Shown here: positions 1 to 5,197 of the stretch, piece after piece
Numbering within the stretch: the stretch's first letter is position 1
Layout: each line of letters begins with the position of its first letter
From: Bordetella parapertussis
Lineage (GTDB): Bacteria > Pseudomonadota > Gammaproteobacteria > Burkholderiales > Burkholderiaceae_C
DNA length: 5,197 nucleotides
Assembly: GCA_945900695.1 (NCBI GenBank)
Contig: CAMDJU010000204.1
Location: 1-5,197, forward strand
Reading direction: 5' to 3'
Position numbers and translations under genes: made by a program
Notes under the pieces: model-generated
Told to the model about the DNA's origin: nothing
What the model saw: the letters and a program-made list of their open reading frames with translations, nothing else
The model's database searches: none

Positions 1-1197
1 CTGGGCCAAGAGGTGGTGGGCTCGCTCACGCCAGGTCAGGCCTTGGTGGGCCTGGTTCAGCGCGAATTGGCTGCCACCATGGGCGAGGGCGTGGCCGACA
101 TCAACCTGGCTGCCCAACCGCCCGCAGTGATCCTGATGGCGGGTTTGCAAGGGGCGGGCAAAACCACCACCACGGCCAAGCTCGCGCGCCACTTGATCCT
201 CAAGCGCAAAAAGAAGGTGCTCACGGTCTCGGCCGACGTTTACCGCCCTGCAGCCATTGAACAGCTCAAAACCGTTTCGGCCCAAGCCCAGGCGGAATGG
301 TTTCCCAGTGAGGTGGGGCAAAAACCTGTGGACATTGTGTTGGCCGCCCTTGAGCACGCCAAACGGCATTACTTTGATGTGTTGCTGGTCGACACTGCCG
401 GTCGCTTGGCCATTGATGAAGCTTTGATGCTGGAAATCCAGCAGATCCATCAAGCCCTGAACCCCGTTGAAACTTTGTTCGTGGTGGACGCCATGCAGGG
501 CCAAGATGCGGTCAACACGGCGCGCGCCTTCCATGAGGCGCTGCCTTTGACGGGCATTGTGTTGACCAAGACCGATGGCGATTCGCGCGGCGGCGCGGCT
601 TTGTCGGTGCGACAAATCACCGGCGCGCCCATCAAATTTGCCGGCACCAGTGAAAAAATAGACGGCTTGGAGGTGTTTGATGCCCAGCGCCATGCCGGCC
701 GCATTTTGGGCATGGGCGATATCGTGGCCTTGGTCGAACAAGTCACGGCCGGTGTGGACATGCAGGCGGCGCAACAAATGGCGGCCAAGGTCAAGTCAGG
801 TGCCGGCTTTGACCTGAACGACTTTTTGGCCCAGTTGCAGCAAATGAAGCAAATGGGCGGATTGGCCAGCATGATGGACAAGTTGCCCTCGCAGTTGACG
901 GCCAAGGCCGGCGCCGTGGACCTCAACCGTGCCGAAAAAGAAATGAACCGCAAGCAAGGCATCATCCACAGCATGACGCCGCGCGAGCGCAGCCATCCAG
1001 ATTTGATCAAAGCCACCCGCAAGCGCCGCATCGCCTCAGGGGCTGGGGTTCAGGTGCAAGAGGTCAATCGCTTGCTCAATGAGTTTGCTCAGATGCAAGA
1101 CATGATGAAAAAAATGCGCGGCGGCGGCTTGATGAAGATGATGAAAAAGTTTGGCGGCATGAAAGGCATGGGCGGATTTCCCGGCATGCCCCGGTAA
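1..1197 (+). CDS. ffh: Signal recognition particle protein Ffh (5'-truncated by window edge)
   Basis: Ffh is the SRP54-type GTPase that binds 4.5S RNA and the signal sequences of nascent membrane proteins and docks with FtsY at the inner membrane. The reading frame is open from base 1 through the TAA at 1195-1197, giving 398 residues. Against my memory of E. coli Ffh (about 453 residues), some 55-60 N-terminal residues of the N domain lie outside the window. The GTG at 13 is therefore not the start. Visible motifs are the P-loop GLQGAGKTT (142-168), DVYRPAA (G2 region), DTAGR (391-405), TKTD (565-576, the guanine-specificity motif) and the closing GMGD (709-720). The methionine-rich M domain follows. 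It includes the RNA-binding helix-turn-helix with RKRRIASGAG and VQEVNRLL (about 1018-1071) and ends in a Met/Gly/Lys-rich tail. All GTPase motifs are intact. It is convergent with miaB. Identification is very secure. Confidence 0.97.
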   Translation: MGQEVVGSLTPGQALVGLVQRELAATMGEGVADINLAAQPPAVILMAGLQGAGKTTTTAKLARHLILKRKKKVLTVSADVYRPAAIEQLKTVSAQAQAEWFPSEVGQKPVDIVLAALEHAKRHYFDVLLVDTAGRLAIDEALMLEIQQIHQALNPVETLFVVDAMQGQDAVNTARAFHEALPLTGIVLTKTDGDSRGGAALSVRQITGAPIKFAGTSEKIDGLEVFDAQRHAGRILGMGDIVALVEQVTAGVDMQAAQQMAAKVKSGAGFDLNDFLAQLQQMKQMGGLASMMDKLPSQLTAKAGAVDLNRAEKEMNRKQGIIHSMTPRERSHPDLIKATRKRRIASGAGVQVQEVNRLLNEFAQMQDMMKKMRGGGLMKMMKKFGGMKGMGGFPGMPR

Positions 1198-1225
1198 CGC
1201 CTGGTCATCGCCAGTCAAGGCTCAG

Positions 1226-1258
1226 GCAGGCCCGGTGTTTGGGCCATCTTGGGCCTGC
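1226..1258. terminator. Inverted repeat in the ffh/miaB convergent gap, possible bidirectional terminator
   Basis: GCAGGCCC (1226-1233) pairs perfectly with GGGCCTGC (1251-1258) across a 17-nt loop. A shorter competing hairpin, GGCCC (1229-1233) with GGGCC (1241-1245), shares the left arm. The repeat starts 28 nt after the ffh stop and ends directly against the miaB stop at 1259, where transcription from both sides should end. Neither strand has a run of T after the stem, so it does not fit the classical intrinsic terminator. A Rho-dependent end or an RNA-stabilising 3' hairpin is equally possible. Confidence 0.35.
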
Positions 1259-2605
1259 TCAAGCCCGCGTGAGCACCTCGCCACGCAAAGAATGCGGCAA
1301 GGCCTCGGTGATGCGCACATCGATCATGTGCCCCACCAACCTGAGGTGCTCTGGTCCACTGGGGAAATTCACAATCCGATTGCACACCGTGCGTCCCATG
1401 GACTGGGGTCCGGCCAAGCCCGGTTTGCGCGCTGGCCCTTCGACCAAGATGCGCTGCACCGTGCCCACCCGGCTGGCGCTGATGGCTTGCACGTTTTCTT
1501 CTATGCGCGCTTGCAGATGTTGCAGTCGCGCCAGTTTCACCGCATGTGGCGTCTCGTCGTGCAAGGCCGCCGCTGGCGTGCCCGGGCGTGGGCTGAAGAT
1601 GAAACTAAATGAACTGTCAAACCCAATGTCATCGATGAGCTTCATCATCTTTTGAAAGTCTTCTTCGGTCTCGCCGGGAAAGCCGACGATGAAGTCGCTG
1701 CTCATCGATAAATCTGGCCGGATGGCGCGCAGTTTGCGAATGGTGCTTTTGTATTCCATGGCGGTATAGCCGCGCTTCATGGCCATCAAAATGCGGTCAG
1801 ACCCGTGCTGCACCGGCAAATGCAAGTGGCTCACCAACTGTGGCACCTTCGCGTACACATCCATCAAGCGTTGGGTGAACTCATTGGGGTGGCTGGTGGT
1901 GTAGCGGATGCGCTCGATGCCTGGGATGTCGGCCACATATTCAATCAGCAGTGCAAAGTCGGCGATGTCGCTGGTGCCACCCATGGTCCCACGGTAAGCG
2001 TTGACGTTTTGTCCCAGCAAGGTGATCTCTTTGACGCCTTGCCCAGCCAAGCCGGCCACCTCGACCAGCACATCGTCCAGCGGGCGGTTGACCTCTTCGC
2101 CCCGGGTGTAGGGCACCACGCAATAGCTGCAGTATTTGGAGCAACCCTCCATGATGCTGACAAAGGCCGAGGCACCGGTGACCCGCGCGGGCGGCAGGTG
2201 GTCAAACTTTTCAATCTCGGGGAATTGGATATCGACCTGTGGTTTGGCCAAGTCGCGCCGCTGGTCCAGCAGTTGCGGCAAGCGGTGCAAGGTTTGCGGC
2301 CCAAACACCACGTCCACAAAGGGCGCGCGGGCGATGATGTCTGCCCCTTCTTGGCTGGCCACACAACCACCCACCGCAATGCGCACCCCTTTTTTCGCCA
2401 AGTGCTTGACCCGGCCCAGGTCGGAAAACACTTTTTCTTGGGCCTTCTCGCGCACCGAGCAGGTGTTGAACACAATCAGATCGGCTTGCTCCACATCATC
2501 GGTGGTTTCATAGCCTTGGGCTTGGTGCAACACATCGGCCATTTTGTTCGAGTCGTACTCGTTCATTTGGCAACCGAAGGTCTTGATGAAAACTTTGGGG
2601 CTCAT
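1259..2605 (-). CDS. miaB: tRNA-2-methylthio-N6-dimethylallyladenosine synthase MiaB
   Basis: MiaB is a radical-SAM methylthiotransferase that converts i6A37 to ms2i6A37 in tRNAs reading UNN codons. With the ATG at 2605 the protein has 448 residues, usual for the family. Domains in order are: an N-terminal UPF0004 domain with [13 protein letters not shown] and the auxiliary-cluster cysteines C12, C49 and C81; a radical-SAM core with the CxxxCxxC motif C155, C159, C162 in [35 protein letters not shown] in the barrel; and a C-terminal TRAM-like RNA-binding region from about residue 380, ending near SLRGEV. All six cluster cysteines are present, so the enzyme should be active. The ATG at 2605 is chosen because [19 protein letters not shown] aligns with the start of E. 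coli MiaB. An in-frame TTG at 2623 would add six unlikely residues. No clear Shine-Dalgarno precedes either start. The gene stands alone: convergent to ffh and divergent from the cupin gene. Confidence 0.97.
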   Translation of the reverse strand: MSPKVFIKTFGCQMNEYDSNKMADVLHQAQGYETTDDVEQADLIVFNTCSVREKAQEKVFSDLGRVKHLAKKGVRIAVGGCVASQEGADIIARAPFVDVVFGPQTLHRLPQLLDQRRDLAKPQVDIQFPEIEKFDHLPPARVTGASAFVSIMEGCSKYCSYCVVPYTRGEEVNRPLDDVLVEVAGLAGQGVKEITLLGQNVNAYRGTMGGTSDIADFALLIEYVADIPGIERIRYTTSHPNEFTQRLMDVYAKVPQLVSHLHLPVQHGSDRILMAMKRGYTAMEYKSTIRKLRAIRPDLSMSSDFIVGFPGETEEDFQKMMKLIDDIGFDSSFSFIFSPRPGTPAAALHDETPHAVKLARLQHLQARIEENVQAISASRVGTVQRILVEGPARKPGLAGPQSMGRTVCNRIVNFPSGPEHLRLVGHMIDVRITEALPHSLRGEVLTRA

Positions 2606-2643
2606 GGCGCAAAGTGGGCCCAAGGCCGGGTGCAGCGGTTCAT
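2602..2643 (-). other. Possible 13-codon leader ORF overlapping the miaB start
   Basis: On the minus strand an ATG at 2643 opens a 13-codon frame, [13 protein letters not shown]. Its TGA (2604-2602) overlaps the miaB ATG (2605-2603) in the 4-base arrangement ATGA. That is the classic geometry of translational coupling, and miaB has no obvious Shine-Dalgarno of its own. The mini-ORF itself also lacks a convincing ribosome binding site, so this could be chance. The overlap is seen in the sequence; the coupling role is inference. Confidence 0.2.
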
Positions 2644-2704
2644 GGTGTCAATCCAGAGGCTGTGAAAGAAGCGCAGATTCTAAAGGCCGCCTTGGCCGGC
2701 CCTT
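2606..2704. promoter_or_regulatory. Divergent intergenic region between miaB and the cupin gene
   Basis: This short region must carry the start signals for miaB (-) and the cupin gene (+). On the minus strand a TAGAAT hexamer (2682-2677) resembles a sigma70 -10 box, but the sequence 16-18 bp upstream has no good -35 match. A perfect TTGACA on the minus strand (2652-2647) has only GC-rich sequence where its -10 should be. A GC-rich stretch of partly palindromic GGCC elements spans 2685-2701. No strong promoter can be assigned in either direction. Confidence 0.3.
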
Positions 2705-2716
2705 ATGATGACTGGC

Positions 2717-3100
2717 ATGAGCACATTCACACAAACCATTTTGTTCACCGACTCCGATGGGCGTGCGCGCTTTCGCGAGCAGGTGTTGGCGCTGGACCAA
2801 GGCACACCGCAGTCGCGCTTGTCAGCCCTGATGCAAGGCGGCGGTTATCAATTGCGCCACAGCCCGGTGGGTTTTCGCAGTGCATTTCATGTCAGTTCGC
2901 ACCCCCAATGGGTCTTTATATTAGAGGGCCAAATGGAAATCGGCTTGCAAGACGGCAGCTCTCGCATCTTCCACCCGGGCCAACATTTTTATTCCGCCGA
3001 TTTGTTGCCCGAGGGGGCCGTGTTTGATGCCCAGGTGCACGGGCATTGGAGTTGCCAGCGGGGCTCAGATCCTCTGGTGACCTTGTTTGTGCGCGCTTAA
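2717..3100 (+). CDS. Small single-domain cupin protein of unknown function
   Basis: The product has 127 residues from the ATG at 2717 and forms one beta-barrel cupin. Cupin motif 1 is seen as FHVSSHPQWVFILEG and motif 2 as FHPGQHFYSAD. From the 2717 start, His58, His62, Glu70 and His90 stand where cupins place their metal ligands, so a bound divalent metal is likely. A later HGHW (108-111) may also face the pocket. No second domain, signal peptide or DNA-binding motif is present, so it should be cytoplasmic. The substrate cannot be read from the sequence; such cupins include dioxygenases, isomerases and plain small-molecule binders. In-frame ATGs at 2705 and 2708 are alternative starts. No Shine-Dalgarno decides between them, and 2717 is chosen because its MSTFTQT opening matches what I recall of relatives. 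It is divergent from miaB and upstream of the carbonic anhydrase gene, with no sign of a shared function. Confidence 0.8.
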   Translation: MSTFTQTILFTDSDGRARFREQVLALDQGTPQSRLSALMQGGGYQLRHSPVGFRSAFHVSSHPQWVFILEGQMEIGLQDGSSRIFHPGQHFYSADLLPEGAVFDAQVHGHWSCQRGSDPLVTLFVRA

Positions 3101-3120
3101 GTAAATCATAAGATTTCATT

Positions 3121-3137
3121 TGCGCAACTTCTGCGCA
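3121..3137. repeat. Pair of TGCGCA palindromes one helical turn apart
   Basis: TGCGCA, itself a perfect palindrome, occurs at 3121-3126 and again at 3132-3137, an 11-bp period. Both copies lie on the same face of the helix, about 130 bp upstream of the carbonic anhydrase start. This could be a small operator, or a chance result of GC-rich sequence. No matching regulator is encoded nearby. Confidence 0.2.
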
Positions 3138-3215
3138 CGCGGGCTCAAGTCCAAGCCTATTCGGACCGATACTCCCACACCAACCAAAGGCGACAGGTTT
3201 TCTGTGCGCCTGGGC

Positions 3216-3240
3216 GTCGACCACGGGTCGGCCTTATTTT
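3216..3240 (+). terminator. Candidate intrinsic terminator between the cupin and carbonic anhydrase genes
   Basis: A 7-bp stem forms between GTCGACC (3216-3222) and GGTCGGC (3226-3232), with a 3-nt ACG loop and one T-G wobble. It is followed directly by CTTATTTT (3233-3240), a moderately T-rich tail. Read on the + strand it could end transcripts of the cupin gene, whose stop lies 115 nt upstream. It could also act as a leader hairpin for the next gene, whose ATG is 28 nt past the tail. The stem is short, so this is a moderate to weak candidate. Confidence 0.35.
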
Positions 3241-3253
3241 GAGCATCTCGACT

Positions 3254-3257
3254 GGAG
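3254..3257 (+). promoter_or_regulatory. Ribosome binding site of the carbonic anhydrase gene
   Basis: GGAG ends 11 nt before the ATG at 3269, slightly longer than the ideal spacing. It supports that start, together with the typical signal-anchor opening MKKYLRLLLE. Confidence 0.5.
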
Positions 3258-3268
3258 TGTGATTTACC

Positions 3269-4471
3269 ATGAAAAAATACCTGCGTTTACTCCTTGAAAT
3301 CGTGCTGGGCCTGTTGCTGGTGGCCGCCGGTGCGTTTGGTTACATGAATTTTTCGGGCAAAAAGCACATCTCCCTTGAGCTGACAGAAGTGGTGGAGAGC
3401 TTGGACGAAGCCAAGGAAGAGTTGGCCAAAACCAGTGAAGAACTGCAAGAAGCCGAGGCCAAGGTCAAGGATCTCAGCGCCAAGGCGCGCGAACTCGAAG
3501 CGGTCAAGGCCGCTTTCGCCAACGGCGTGTTGTTGGGTGATATCGAGAGCATTTACAAAGGTCTGAAAACCGGTTTGAGCGCGGAGCGCCAACTCAGTTT
3601 GGGCGCTGTGCGTTTGTTGACCAACGGACCCAAAGACCCCGAAACCGTCAGTGCGTTCAACAAGGCCTTGGAGATGGCCGATTGGTCCAGCCGGCTCAAC
3701 GCTGTGTGCGCGGCGCAAAATGCCCTGGTTGCTGCGGGCGAAAAAATCACTGTTTTGGCTGACTGTGCCCCAGGCAAGGGCGATACCAAACACGGCAAAG
3801 GCGGTCATGGCGCTGCCCATTGGGGTTATGAGGGCGAAATGGGCCCGGAAAACTGGGGCAAAGAGTTCCCCACCTGTGCCAATGGGAAAAAGCAGTCGCC
3901 TCTGAACATCGTGGGGCCTTTTGAAAAATCCAAAGACAGCTTGGAGGTCAGCTACAAATCCGGCCCGTTGCGCATGCTCAACAACGGCCACACCATCCAA
4001 GTCAACATTCCCCCTGGCAGCACGGCCAAAATCAATGGCGAAGTGTTTGACCTGCTCCAATTCCACTTCCACCGCCCCAGCGAAGAAAAAATCGAAGGCA
4101 AACCCATGGCCATGGTGGCCCACTTTGTCCACAAGAGCAAAGCCGGCAAACTCGCGGTGATAGGTGTGTTGCTCAAAGAGGGCAAGGACAACGAGGCCAT
4201 CAATGTGTTGTGGGACAACATCCCAGCCAAAGAAGGCCCCGAGGTCAAGCTCGACAAAATCAGCTTTGATCCCGGCAAGCTGATCCCTGCGGCCTTGACC
4301 CACTACGCGTATGAAGGCTCTCTGACCACACCACCTTGTACCGAAGGGGTGAACTTCTACATCTTGAAAACACCGGTGGACATCTCCAAAGCCCAGGTGG
4401 CCAAGTTCCCCTTCAAGATGAACGCCCGTCCCGTGCAGCCATTGAATGGCCGCAAAATCGGCGCCAACTGA
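3269..4471 (+). CDS. Membrane-tethered alpha-class carbonic anhydrase with N-terminal coiled coil
   Basis: This predicted zinc enzyme hydrates CO2 to bicarbonate and probably faces the periplasm. It has 400 residues, against roughly 220-250 for a usual bacterial alpha-CA. Order of parts: positively charged MKK; hydrophobic segment about 7-27 (signal anchor or signal peptide); regular coiled coil about 38-83, with heptad a positions L38, L45, L52, L59, V66, A73 and d positions V41, A48, T55, A62, L69, L76; a linker about 85-165 with C147 and C166; a Gly/Lys/His-rich hinge; and the catalytic domain from about 184 (HWGYEG). In that domain the zinc ligands are H266, H268 and H285, the gatekeepers E272 and T353 (in SLTTPPC), and the proton shuttle H241 (LNNGH). 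C203 and C357 match the conserved disulfide. All catalytic residues are present, so activity is expected. The linker resembles no domain I can name. The gene is probably transcribed alone. Confidence 0.93.
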   Translation: MKKYLRLLLEIVLGLLLVAAGAFGYMNFSGKKHISLELTEVVESLDEAKEELAKTSEELQEAEAKVKDLSAKARELEAVKAAFANGVLLGDIESIYKGLKTGLSAERQLSLGAVRLLTNGPKDPETVSAFNKALEMADWSSRLNAVCAAQNALVAAGEKITVLADCAPGKGDTKHGKGGHGAAHWGYEGEMGPENWGKEFPTCANGKKQSPLNIVGPFEKSKDSLEVSYKSGPLRMLNNGHTIQVNIPPGSTAKINGEVFDLLQFHFHRPSEEKIEGKPMAMVAHFVHKSKAGKLAVIGVLLKEGKDNEAINVLWDNIPAKEGPEVKLDKISFDPGKLIPAALTHYAYEGSLTTPPCTEGVNFYILKTPVDISKAQVAKFPFKMNARPVQPLNGRKIGAN

Positions 4472-4479
4472 TGCACAGC

Positions 4480-4495
4480 GCCCCGAACCCGGGGC
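4480..4495 (+). terminator. Short GC hairpin just after the carbonic anhydrase stop
   Basis: GCCCC (4480-4484) pairs with GGGGC (4491-4495) around a 6-nt loop and is followed by only three T (CTTTGAAAAC). It begins 8 nt after the stop codon. On its own it is a weak terminator. It may add to the stronger hairpin that follows. Confidence 0.35.
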
Positions 4496-4504
4496 TTTGA
4501 AAAC

Positions 4505-4536
4505 AACAACGCCTGCATGTGCAGGCGTTGTTATTT
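4505..4536 (+). terminator. Strong hairpin terminator of the carbonic anhydrase gene
   Basis: AACAACGCCTGC (4505-4516) pairs perfectly with GCAGGCGTTGTT (4521-4532) around ATGT, a 12-bp stem. On the + strand it is followed by ATTT, giving TTGTTATTT overall. On the - strand the right arm continues into TTGTTTTC, so the element can work in both directions. It lies 33 nt after the carbonic anhydrase stop. Confidence 0.75.
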
Positions 4537-4543
4537 GAGGGCC

Positions 4544-4571
4544 CCAAAAAGCCACCCCTTGGGGTGGCTTT
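4544..4571 (-). terminator. Intrinsic terminator of the fliM-fliN transcript
   Basis: Read on the minus strand, GCCACCCC and GGGGTGGC form an 8-bp GC-rich core with a 2-nt loop, extended to 11 bp by flanking A-T pairs (4548-4558 with 4561-4571). It runs directly into five T (complement of 4546-4550), the textbook layout. It starts 15 nt beyond the fliN stop at 4587. On the plus strand the stem ends in CTTTGG, so it may act weakly as a backstop for the carbonic anhydrase transcript too. Confidence 0.8.
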
Positions 4572-4586
4572 GGCGTGTGCAAAACC

Positions 4587-4955
4587 TTAAATGGTTTTCA
4601 GCCGATCGGTGGAGGGCACGACGCGGGTGAGCCGAATGCCGTAGCGGTCGTTGACCAACACCACCTCGCCTTGGGCGACGACGGTGTTGTTGACCAGCAG
4701 GTCCAAAGGCTCGCCGGCAATCCGGTCGAGTTCGACCACGCTGCCTTGGGTCAGGCGCATCAAATCCTTGATCTTGATTTGGGCCCGGCCCACTTCAATG
4801 GACAGCGAAACAGAGATGTTTTGCAGCACATCGGCGTTGATGTTGCCCGGGTGGCTGTACTTGAAGTCCTCTGCGGAAGGACCGTCCAGTGCGGCAGGCG
4901 ATGCGGAAAGTTCTTGGGCGGGGTTGGTCTCGGGGGTGTCTGTGGCGTCGCTCAT
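4587..4955 (-). CDS. fliN: Flagellar motor switch protein FliN
   Basis: FliN forms, with FliM and FliG, the cytoplasmic C-ring of the flagellar basal body. There it helps switch rotation and docks the export ATPase complex through FliH. The product has 122 residues, close to but a little shorter than E. coli FliN (137). The first 40 or so residues are an acidic, Ala/Pro/Thr-rich, probably disordered tail. The SpoA (FliMN C-terminal) domain spans about 46-114, with ISVSLSIEVG, the LLVNN and VAQGEVVLVNDRYGIRLT segments, and a short basic end. The ATG at 4955 is well supported: AGGA (4966-4963) sits 7 nt upstream. That ribosome binding site lies in the 14-nt gap after the fliM stop, so the two genes are one operon and probably translated together. 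The downstream fliOPQR genes of many operons do not follow: a strong terminator comes next. Confidence 0.95.
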   Translation of the reverse strand: MSDATDTPETNPAQELSASPAALDGPSAEDFKYSHPGNINADVLQNISVSLSIEVGRAQIKIKDLMRLTQGSVVELDRIAGEPLDLLVNNTVVAQGEVVLVNDRYGIRLTRVVPSTDRLKTI

Positions 4956-4969
4956 GGTTTTTTCCTGAC

Positions 4970-5197
4970 TTAAATTTGACCGGGGACAATTTGTCGCTCA
5001 ATGCGCACCGCCACTTGAGAGCCGCGTGCACCCACGCTGACACCAAAGGACGGCACACCATTGGCGATCAATTGCGCCATTTCGGGTTTTTTGAAATAAA
5101 GCAAATCGCCTTCTTTCATGGTTTGCAAGTGATGCAAGGTGGTCTTGATTTGGCCCATGACCACATGCAAGTCCATGCGCGAGTCGCCCACGGCCAC
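4970..5197 (-). CDS. fliM: Flagellar motor switch protein FliM, C-terminal part (cut by window edge)
   Basis: FliM is the C-ring subunit that binds phosphorylated CheY and passes the signal to FliG. Only the last 75 codons are inside the window; the frame stays open to base 5197, so the true start lies outside (full FliM proteins are about 330 residues). The visible part is its SpoA domain: MDLHVVMGQIKTTLHHLQTM, then KEGDLLYF, the NGVPSFGVSVGARGSQVAVRIERQI segment and a short PGQI end. The NGVP followed by G..G..AVR pattern is typical of FliM C termini. The pairing with fliN immediately downstream confirms the call. The upstream CheY-binding motif and middle domain cannot be judged here. Confidence 0.92.
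   Translation of the reverse strand: MAVGDSRMDLHVVMGQIKTTLHHLQTMKEGDLLYFKKPEMAQLIANGVPSFGVSVGARGSQVAVRIERQIVPGQI

Noticed and set aside
450..1031. Minus-strand open frame of 193 codons opposite ffh
   Set aside because: It is a shadow of the Ffh coding frame, with a low-complexity Ser/Ala/Arg-rich product and no motif.
2647..2652. Perfect TTGACA -35 box on the minus strand upstream of miaB
   Set aside because: At 16-18 bp spacing the -10 position reads as GC-rich sequence with no TATAAT-like hexamer, and the spacing to the miaB ATG would be too short for a usual leader.
1805..2665. Plus-strand open frame of 286 codons opposite miaB
   Set aside because: It is antisense to a full-length conserved miaB. 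The translation is His/Val/Leu-rich with no domain, and no ribosome binding site is evident.
3109..3112. Small AAATC-ATAA-GATTT hairpin just after the cupin stop (loop coordinates given)
   Set aside because: The 5-bp stem is almost all A-T and has no T-run behind it, so it is too weak for a terminator.
3287..4582. Long minus-strand open frame of 431 codons opposite the carbonic anhydrase gene
   Set aside because: It lies wholly antisense to a gene with clear catalytic motifs. The product is rich in His, Phe, Ala and Gly without any recognisable motif, and it crosses both terminator hairpins. It is a codon-bias artefact of GC-rich DNA.
1..5197. Search for an undescribed defence, mobile or other multi-gene system
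   Set aside because: Every substantial stretch is covered by housekeeping or flagellar genes, a cupin and a carbonic anhydrase. No repeats array, integrase, transposase, toxin pair or unusual gene cluster is visible.

Overview
The window looks like an ordinary stretch of core chromosome from a betaproteobacterium. It is moderately GC-rich, and the Ffh, MiaB, FliN and FliM proteins are of proteobacterial type. By resemblance I favour Burkholderiales, probably a Comamonadaceae-like freshwater lineage, but that is inference from remembered protein sequences, not from a search. I see no rRNA, tRNA, CRISPR array, insertion sequence or phage gene.

Layout from left to right. (1) Positions 1-1197 hold the 3' part of ffh (signal recognition particle GTPase) on the + strand, cut by the window edge. 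(2) After a 61-bp convergent gap with an inverted repeat comes miaB on the - strand (1259-2605), the enzyme that methylthiolates i6A37 in tRNA. (3) A short divergent intergenic region separates miaB from a + strand gene for a small single-domain cupin (2717-3100). (4) After a 168-bp gap with a possible hairpin terminator and a candidate operator comes a + strand gene of 400 codons (3269-4471). It encodes an alpha-class carbonic anhydrase joined to an N-terminal membrane segment, a regular coiled coil and a short helical-looking linker with two cysteines. (5) A 115-bp convergent gap carries three successive hairpins. Two of these are strong terminators. (6) The window ends with the 3' end of a flagellar motor switch operon on the - strand, in the order fliM (partial) then fliN.

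The genes do not form one pathway. They cover co-translational protein targeting, tRNA modification, an unknown cupin function, CO2/bicarbonate interconversion at the cell envelope, and the flagellar C-ring. Only fliM and fliN clearly form an operon. The most unusual item is the domain architecture of the carbonic anhydrase, which suggests a membrane-tethered, probably oligomeric periplasmic enzyme. I did not find a convincing previously undescribed multi-gene system.
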